Positions 35,839-39,733 of a stretch of 39,733 bases of DNA are shown here, one piece after another. The stretch comes from a virus. Location: the IMG/VR virus record IMGVR_UViG_3300024264_000077, positions 1-39,733 of that record; one strand, given 5' to 3'. The notes beneath the pieces were generated by a model, which saw nothing but the letters and a program-made list of their open reading frames with translations, made no database searches and was not told the origin of the DNA. Each line of letters starts with the position of its first letter. The stretch's first letter is position 1. The translations under genes were made by a program, and so were the position numbers.

Positions 35839-36844
35839 ATCAAAAAGTATATCTAAAGAAAATCTTTCTAAGCCGGCTATAACAAATAAACCTGTAGGCG
35901 TACAGAGTAATATAGCTGTCACGAAAAAAGAAAGAGAATATTTTAAAAAATTTACTTCTCTAAACCCTACAGCTGAACCTTTACCGCAAGGAGAAGGGAC
36001 AATAAGAATATCACCATTTGATGATTATATTATCTTTACTCTATTTGATGAGACTGGCGAAAACGGTGATTTAGCAGATACTCCAATTGATCTAAGTAAT
36101 GTAGGTACTCTTACATTAGTTTTTACCGGTGCAAATGATGAAATAAGAATACCTAACTGGACACAGGTACAGGAAGTTGATTTATCACAAGGACAGGTTT
36201 TATTTAAGATTGATAAAGAAAATTCAAAAAAGGTTTTGTCATTAGATAATCAAAACTTTTATATCTCTACTAGAATGGAAGATGAGAATGGTATTAGCGA
36301 CGAAAGTGTTTTATATGTAGGTACATTTTTAACTGTACAAGATGAGGCTAAACAATCAATGACTGCTAAGTTTAATAATCAGGCATTATTATATTCTAAG
36401 GAATTAGCCGGTCTACAAGGAACTATAAAAAATCTACAAAAGCAATTAGCTGATATGTTATCTTTAGACGAAGAACAAATAGCATTGATAGCAAGACTAG
36501 AGGCATCAAATTTAGAATTAACCAACCAAGTAGCAACACTATCAGAACAATTAGGAAGTACCGAATCTGAATTAGCGTTAAAGAATGCTGAGTTAGTTGC
36601 AAAAAGAGCAGAAGAGCTAAAAAGAAAACGAGCACAAATACAAGCAATACAGAAAGAAGCAACTGAGGCTAGTACAAAAGCAAAACAAGTACGCTATTTT
36701 AAACAAGCCGCTGGTGTTTTGCAAGAATATAATACTAAGCCAATCCCTCTTGTTTTAGATTATTCATCATTTGGCCCAGGGCTTGTTAATGGTTCATTTG
36801 ATTTTAATTTATCACAAGAAATAGAAAACTTTAATAATAGATAA
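35819..36844 (+). CDS. Coiled-coil virion protein, 341 aa
   Basis: The basic N-terminal 45 residues are likely disordered. Residues about 60-190 form a beta-sandwich-like section (GTIRISPFDDYIIFTLFDET; ISDESVLYVGTFLTVQDEAK). Residues about 193-290 are a long coiled coil: LQGTIKNLQKQLADMLSLDE, EQIALIARLEASNLELTNQV, then a Lys/Arg/Glu-rich extension. It starts 20 bases inside the previous gene and its stop shares an A with the next start (TAATG), so translation is coupled on both sides. It could be a fibre connector or trimeric spacer. The function is unknown. Confidence 0.72.
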   Translation: MAAQQNKSKSISKENLSKPAITNKPVGVQSNIAVTKKEREYFKKFTSLNPTAEPLPQGEGTIRISPFDDYIIFTLFDETGENGDLADTPIDLSNVGTLTLVFTGANDEIRIPNWTQVQEVDLSQGQVLFKIDKENSKKVLSLDNQNFYISTRMEDENGISDESVLYVGTFLTVQDEAKQSMTAKFNNQALLYSKELAGLQGTIKNLQKQLADMLSLDEEQIALIARLEASNLELTNQVATLSEQLGSTESELALKNAELVAKRAEELKRKRAQIQAIQKEATEASTKAKQVRYFKQAAGVLQEYNTKPIPLVLDYSSFGPGLVNGSFDFNLSQEIENFNNR

Positions 36845-37398
36845 TGATATTAAGCGCAAGAAATAACCAATTTAAATTTGAATTCCCTAGAAATTTTATA
36901 CCTAAGGAAATTTCAAATAAGTATAAACCATACTTAAATAGAATGCCGGGTGCTATGATTAAAGAACCTATAGATTATTTTAATTATGGAATACAATCAA
37001 TGAATTTACCAGGCCCGAGCTTTGATCCTGTAACGCAAAATGATTTTCCAGGTAATACTAGGAGGTTTAGAACAAGTTTACCTAAACAAGAATTATTTGA
37101 TAAAGAACTAACAATAACAATGCAAGCATTTGATGGTTGGGTAAATTATTGGATGGCTATTGAAGTATTTGACTATTATTATAAACAAAGTGGAAAGAAT
37201 CCATTTGTACCAGAAGGCATAGGTTTACAGATGATTGATGGTGAAGGTAATATTTTTGTTACTTGTCAATTAAAGGATATGATAATGACAGGTGTTAGCG
37301 CGTTGGATTTAAACTTTTCAAGTAACACAATAGAATTCCAGACTTTTGATATTAATTTTACTTATAACATTTTGGAAACTGTAGTTAATCTTGTCTAA
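36844..37398 (+). CDS. Tail-tube or tube-initiator-like protein, 184 aa
   Basis: It resembles the tube fold family shared by T4 gp19, gp48 and gp54: an N-terminal strand (NNQFKFEFPRNFIPKEIS), a middle section with QSMNLPGPSFDPV and ELTITMQAFDGWVNYWMAIE, and a final block (TGVSALDLNFSSNTIEFQTF, then DINFTYNIL). The last part parallels gp54, which ends with a strand-turn-strand that contacts the first tube ring. The size of 184 residues is close to a tube subunit (gp19 is 163). It could be the tube itself or its initiator, and I favour initiator or tube-like baseplate protein because it is not beside a sheath gene here. It starts through TAATG overlap. Confidence 0.7.
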   Translation: MILSARNNQFKFEFPRNFIPKEISNKYKPYLNRMPGAMIKEPIDYFNYGIQSMNLPGPSFDPVTQNDFPGNTRRFRTSLPKQELFDKELTITMQAFDGWVNYWMAIEVFDYYYKQSGKNPFVPEGIGLQMIDGEGNIFVTCQLKDMIMTGVSALDLNFSSNTIEFQTFDINFTYNILETVVNLV

Positions 37399-37405
37399 TA
37401 TATAA
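37397..37405 (+). promoter_or_regulatory. Candidate late promoter AATATATAA before the methyltransferase
   Basis: Overlaps the stop codon of the tube-like gene and is followed by ACAAATACAAAGGC, 15 bases before the ATG at 37421. It starts the change from structural to head/DNA functions. Confidence 0.42.
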
Positions 37406-37420
37406 ACAAATACAAAGGCA

Positions 37421-37996
37421 ATGAAAACGTTTGATTTAATAGAAGAACAAAAAAGCACGAAAATTATACCAACAAGAGAAGAATTAATTACATTATTACC
37501 TAAAAATAGTATAGGTGTAGAAATTGGTGTATGGAAAGGTCAATTTTCTAAAATTTTATTAGATGTAGTTCAACCTAAAATGCTTTACTTAATAGATCCT
37601 TGGGAAGGAGACATCATGTCCGGGGATAAAAATGGAGATAATGTTGTAACTATTGATTTGCAAAAATATTTTATAGAAAATATTATACCTGAATTTTATT
37701 TTTTGGATAATGTTAAAGTATTAAAAACATATTCAACTATTCTTAAATTATTTCCAAATGAATATTTAGATTGGGTTTATATAGATGGTGATCATGAGTA
37801 TGAAAGTGTTAAATATGATTTAGAAGTTAGTTATCCTAAATTAAAACAAGGTGGAGTAATTTTAGGTCATGATTATACAAACACAATGTTTCCATCAGTA
37901 GTTAAAGCGGTAGACAATTTCTGTAGTGAAAAAGATTTAAAAATAGAATATGTTACTGAAGATGGGTGCCCTTCTTACTTTATAATTAAAAAATAA
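37421..37996 (+). CDS. SAM-dependent methyltransferase, 191 aa
   Basis: A class I methyltransferase of the small glycan- or metabolite-type group. Motif I is GVEIGVWKGQFS (about 30-41), followed by MLYLIDPWEGD. The later block WVYIDGDHEYESVKYDLEV, then LKQGGVILGHDYTN, is the characteristic acidic and His-containing end of the Rossmann fold. The substrate is not visible; sugars, lipids or proteins are possible. The start, MKTFDLIEE, resembles the capsid-targeting starts of T4 internal head proteins and matches the start of the next gene, including upstream bases GCAATGAAAAC. I see this as suggestive only. Confidence 0.82.
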   Translation: MKTFDLIEEQKSTKIIPTREELITLLPKNSIGVEIGVWKGQFSKILLDVVQPKMLYLIDPWEGDIMSGDKNGDNVVTIDLQKYFIENIIPEFYFLDNVKVLKTYSTILKLFPNEYLDWVYIDGDHEYESVKYDLEVSYPKLKQGGVILGHDYTNTMFPSVVKAVDNFCSEKDLKIEYVTEDGCPSYFIIKK

Positions 37997-38003
37997 AAAA
38001 GCA

Positions 38004-38360
38004 ATGAAAACATTTAAAGATTACCTTACCGAGAATCATAATGAATCTGTAGATATACAAAATCTATTGAATGAATCTTATGATTTAACAGAAGAGCAAG
38101 AAACTGCAATTGACAAAGCAGTTGATAGAATTATGGAAGAACACAATAACGGCAAAGACTTAGAAGTTATTATGGAAGAAATAATTAATGAAGGTATATT
38201 AGGATCTGTTTTAGGTGGCCTTACTGGATTTGCTTTAGGAAAGTCAGTAGGTAAGGCAATTGCGAAAGTTCTAGGTATCCAAAAGGGTGCTTTATATGAT
38301 TTATTAACCAGTCGATTAATTGGTGCTGCATTAGGTGCGGTATTAGGTAAAAGACTTTAA
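38004..38360 (+). CDS. Probable internal head protein with capsid-targeting N-terminus, 118 aa
   Basis: The start MKTFKDYLTENHN is very close to MKTYQEFIAEA, the capsid-targeting sequence of T4 internal proteins, which is removed by the head protease after Leu/Ile-X-Glu. Here LTE (8-10) and LNE (22-24 region) fit this rule. Residues 30-65 are acidic helix. The last 50 residues are Gly/Ala/hydrophobic (GSVLGGLTGFALGKSVGKAI; LIGAALGAVLGKRL) with glycine-zipper spacing, as in membrane-inserting or pore-like peptides. I infer a protein packaged in the capsid, cleaved, and possibly ejected with DNA. A simple membrane protein is the alternative. Confidence 0.68.
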   Translation: MKTFKDYLTENHNESVDIQNLLNESYDLTEEQETAIDKAVDRIMEEHNNGKDLEVIMEEIINEGILGSVLGGLTGFALGKSVGKAIAKVLGIQKGALYDLLTSRLIGAALGAVLGKRL

Positions 38361-38370
38361 TCTAATATAA

Positions 38371-39036
38371 TTGATTTACACAGGTATAGATTTCTCTCTT
38401 AATAGTCCAGGTACATGTACACAGGACCATAAAGGCAAATACACGTTTATTACATTCTTTAATTACGGTAATAGAATATGGGATGAAGAAGGTAGAAAGA
38501 TACCTAAATCATTTTCGGTTCATAAAGAATTAATGGACAATAAAACAATATTAGGGTTTCCTTATTATAGACAAGTAAAGGATAAGGACTTTTTACTTAG
38601 AGAAAGAGAAAAACTCACAGATGGCCAAAACATAGCCGACTTAATTTCAAATATTTTAATAACATTATATGGAACCGATGAGCATAAGATTGCATTAGAA
38701 GGATTTTCTTATGGATCCAAAGGAAACTCATTCATAGATATTGTTCAGTATAATACATTTTTAAGAAACGAAATAGTTAATGCATGGGGTGTAGAAAATA
38801 TTTCAATATACCAACCATCACATGTTAAGAAATTGGCAGGTAAAGGTAATGCAAATAAACATTATATGGTAAAGGCGTTCCAAGACGATGTTTTTAATGA
38901 TAAAGATTTAAGGAAAACTAAATTATGGAAATGGACTCAAGGTAAAGACTTTACAGAAAAGATCCCTAAACCGATAGATGACTTAGTAGATGCGTACTTT
39001 ATATTAAATGCGAATAAAGAAAAAGGGTGGTCATAG
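38371..39036 (+). CDS. RuvC-like Holliday junction resolvase
   Basis: A 221-residue RNase H-fold nuclease. Asp7 in YTGIDFSLNSPG, Glu110 in ALEGFSYGSKG and Asp204/Asp207 in PIDDLVDAYF are placed as the catalytic acids of RuvC. Family role: cutting branched DNA during recombination and before packaging. T4 uses a different enzyme, gp49, for this. The start codon is TTG: a stop (TAA) directly precedes it and the next in-frame ATG is far inside, so either TTG at 38371 or another non-ATG codon is used. It lies 10 bases after the head-protein gene. Confidence 0.82.
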   Translation: MIYTGIDFSLNSPGTCTQDHKGKYTFITFFNYGNRIWDEEGRKIPKSFSVHKELMDNKTILGFPYYRQVKDKDFLLREREKLTDGQNIADLISNILITLYGTDEHKIALEGFSYGSKGNSFIDIVQYNTFLRNEIVNAWGVENISIYQPSHVKKLAGKGNANKHYMVKAFQDDVFNDKDLRKTKLWKWTQGKDFTEKIPKPIDDLVDAYFILNANKEKGWS

Positions 39037-39150
39037 AAATACTTTATACATTAAAACCACTAAATACTTTAAGTCTAGTAATTACATACTTCTCTTTCTT
39101 TAATTTAGTATATTTTATATATAGATTTTAGAATTTAGTTTCAGATAATT
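39037..39150. promoter_or_regulatory. A+T-rich gap before the GroES-like gene
   Basis: 114 bases without a convincing gene. It contains TATTTTATATATAGATTTTAG (39112-39131 region), a possible promoter box unlike the AATATATAA set. A different promoter class (early or middle) would fit a co-chaperonin gene. No clear hairpin or T-run terminator is seen. Confidence 0.3.
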
Positions 39151-39417
39151 ATGATAAAAGCAATAAAAAATAGAATATTTATTAAAAAAGATGAACTACC
39201 TGAGAAAATAGGTAACATTTACGTCCCAAAAACCGAAGGACAGTACGCACCTCCTTACTCTGGTACTATCATTTCTGTTGGTGGTGACATAGAGGATACT
39301 GATTATAAAGTAGGATCTCGGGTACTGTTTCATGATTTAGCAGGAACGGAGTTTAAATATAATAGCGAAACTATATTCAGCATCAGAGAAAATGATGTAA
39401 CTGCTATTATACTATAA
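39151..39417 (+). CDS. GroES-like co-chaperonin (gp31 counterpart)
   Basis: At 88 residues it has the Cpn10 fold pattern: KAIKNRIFIKKDELPEKIG at the start, the mobile-loop region with NIYVPKTEGQYAPP, then YSGTIISVGGDIEDTDYKVG, SRVLFHDLAGTEFKY and the typical end FSIRENDVTAIIL. The hydrophobic IYV would contact the host GroEL apical domain. T4 gp31 does this for capsid protein folding. The phage protein is shorter than host GroES (97 in E. coli). It precedes the gp32-like gene and follows the resolvase. Confidence 0.85.
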   Translation: MIKAIKNRIFIKKDELPEKIGNIYVPKTEGQYAPPYSGTIISVGGDIEDTDYKVGSRVLFHDLAGTEFKYNSETIFSIRENDVTAIIL

Positions 39418-39454
39418 AAAAGTTTTGTTTAGTGTGAAACTAAGTAGAGCTATG

Positions 39455-39463
39455 AATATATAA
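39455..39463 (+). promoter_or_regulatory. Candidate late promoter AATATATAA before the gp32-like leader
   Basis: Exact recurring 9-mer followed by TAAACAAAGG. It is 150 bases from the gp32-like ATG at 39614, unlike other copies, so a transcript from here would carry a long structured leader. Confidence 0.42.
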
Positions 39464-39498
39464 TAAACAAAGGAACCGATATTATTGGCGACTTTTAA

Positions 39499-39546
39499 AT
39501 GGCATATAACAAGGCAAAGTATATTGGTAATACCCGGGCAAATTAA
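39499..39546 (+). CDS. Possible 15-codon leader ORF upstream of gp32-like gene
   Basis: ATG at 39499 reads MAYNKAKYIGNTRAN then TAA. It is too short to judge by sequence alone. It overlaps the 5' arm of the leader stem, lies 35 bases after the candidate promoter, and precedes the main start by 67 bases. It could be a regulatory leader peptide, a relic, or chance. Confidence 0.2.
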   Translation: MAYNKAKYIGNTRAN

Positions 39547-39571
39547 AAATAGGCAATGCTTTGTTATGGCT
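39501..39571 (+). promoter_or_regulatory. Long RNA stem-loop in the leader of the gp32-like gene
   Basis: Bases 39505-39516 (TATAACAAGGCA) pair with 39557-39568 (TGCTTTGTTATG) over 12 positions, two of them G-U; GGC/GCT outside can extend it after one bulge. The 40-base loop holds a small GTAT/ATAC hairpin (39519-39533). T4 gene 32 uses a leader pseudoknot plus an unstructured region for autoregulation; a similar role is inferred. Confidence 0.45.
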
Positions 39572-39614
39572 TTAATTAAATAAATAAATAACAAACAAAA
39601 AAGGCAAATTAAAA
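39537..39614. repeat. Direct repeat GGCAAATTAAAA at leader and start of gp32-like gene
   Basis: GGCAAATTAAAA occurs at 39537-39548 and again at 39603-39614, where it runs into the start codon. Similarity continues beyond as ATAGGCAATG against TGGCAAATG. Confidence 0.5.
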
Positions 39615-39733
39615 TGGCAAATGAATTCGACATTTTCAGTGTTAGCGTCAAGGACCTAGACACTGGAGACAGACCGCAAACAACAAGCGATCTTTACACA
39701 CCAAAACCTGATCAAGGTTCAGACGGTACTTAC
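39614..39733 (+). CDS. Probable single-strand DNA-binding protein (gp32-like), 5' part
   Basis: Forty codons are visible, starting MANEFDIFSVSVKDLD, then DLYTPKPDQGSDGTY at the window edge. The frame stays open to the end. The pattern of a short N-terminal segment followed by a Lys/Pro-Asp-x-Gly-x-x-Gly turn resembles the start of the core domain in gp32-type proteins, and a GroES gene, a resolvase and a structured leader next to it fit. The visible part is too short for certainty; another replication or structural protein is possible. Confidence 0.5.
   Translation, partial: MANEFDIFSVSVKDLDTGDRPQTTSDLYTPKPDQGSDGTY

Noticed and set aside
39418-39450. TTTAGT/ACTAAG hairpin after the GroES-like gene as terminator
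   Set aside because: Only 5-6 bp with one wobble pair and no T-run; too weak to call.

Overview
The window looks like part of the late (virion) region of a large contractile-tailed bacteriophage, T4-like in its baseplate genes. All convincing genes lie on the + strand and are packed with few gaps. Base composition is strongly A+T rich. Start codons are mostly preceded by A-rich stretches (for example AATAAAAAGA) instead of a Shine-Dalgarno sequence, which is the style of Bacteroidota and their phages. A marine or aquatic flavobacterial host is my best guess, but it is an inference. No tRNA, integrase, transposase, reverse transcriptase or CRISPR array was seen.

Layout. Positions 2-898 hold the 3' end of a collagen-like fibre gene cut by the window edge. 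Positions 937-3107 hold five small unrecognised genes, four of them overlapping. Positions 3134-9693 hold the central baseplate module: a tube-cap-like protein, a gp53-like LysM protein, a gp27/gpD-like hub, another hub/tube-type protein, a gp5-like spike without lysozyme, and a small hydrophobic protein. Positions 9782-13166 hold unusual cargo: a multi-S1-domain protein, an amidoligase-like enzyme fused to a beta-solenoid, and a structural protein. Positions 13223-19027 hold the baseplate wedge: gp25-like, gp6-like, a small protein, and a 1096-residue gp7-type protein. Positions 19035-33423 hold five fibre or baseplate-periphery proteins, up to 1538 residues, ending in a tail fibre with an embedded Hint (intein-like) domain. 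Positions 33439-34448 hold a coiled-coil protein and a membrane-anchored protein that could be lysis (spanin-like) factors. Positions 34462-37398 hold three more structural genes. From 37421 the content changes: a SAM methyltransferase, a probable internal head protein with a T4-type capsid-targeting start, a RuvC-like resolvase, a GroES-like co-chaperonin, and the first 40 codons of a probable gp32-type single-strand DNA-binding protein.

How it fits together. The central genes build the hub, spike and wedge of a contractile baseplate, and the large genes after them build its periphery and receptor-binding fibres. The last part switches toward head maturation, folding and recombination. Transcription units often begin with the 9-mer AATATATAA, 13 to 29 bases before a start codon. 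I propose it as the phage late promoter. The most unusual items are the Hint domain inside a fibre, the S1-domain protein and the amidoligase/solenoid fusion inside a baseplate cluster, the capsid-targeting-like N-termini at 37421 and 38004, and the structured leader before the gp32-like gene. All functional names come from reading the translated sequences, without a database search.
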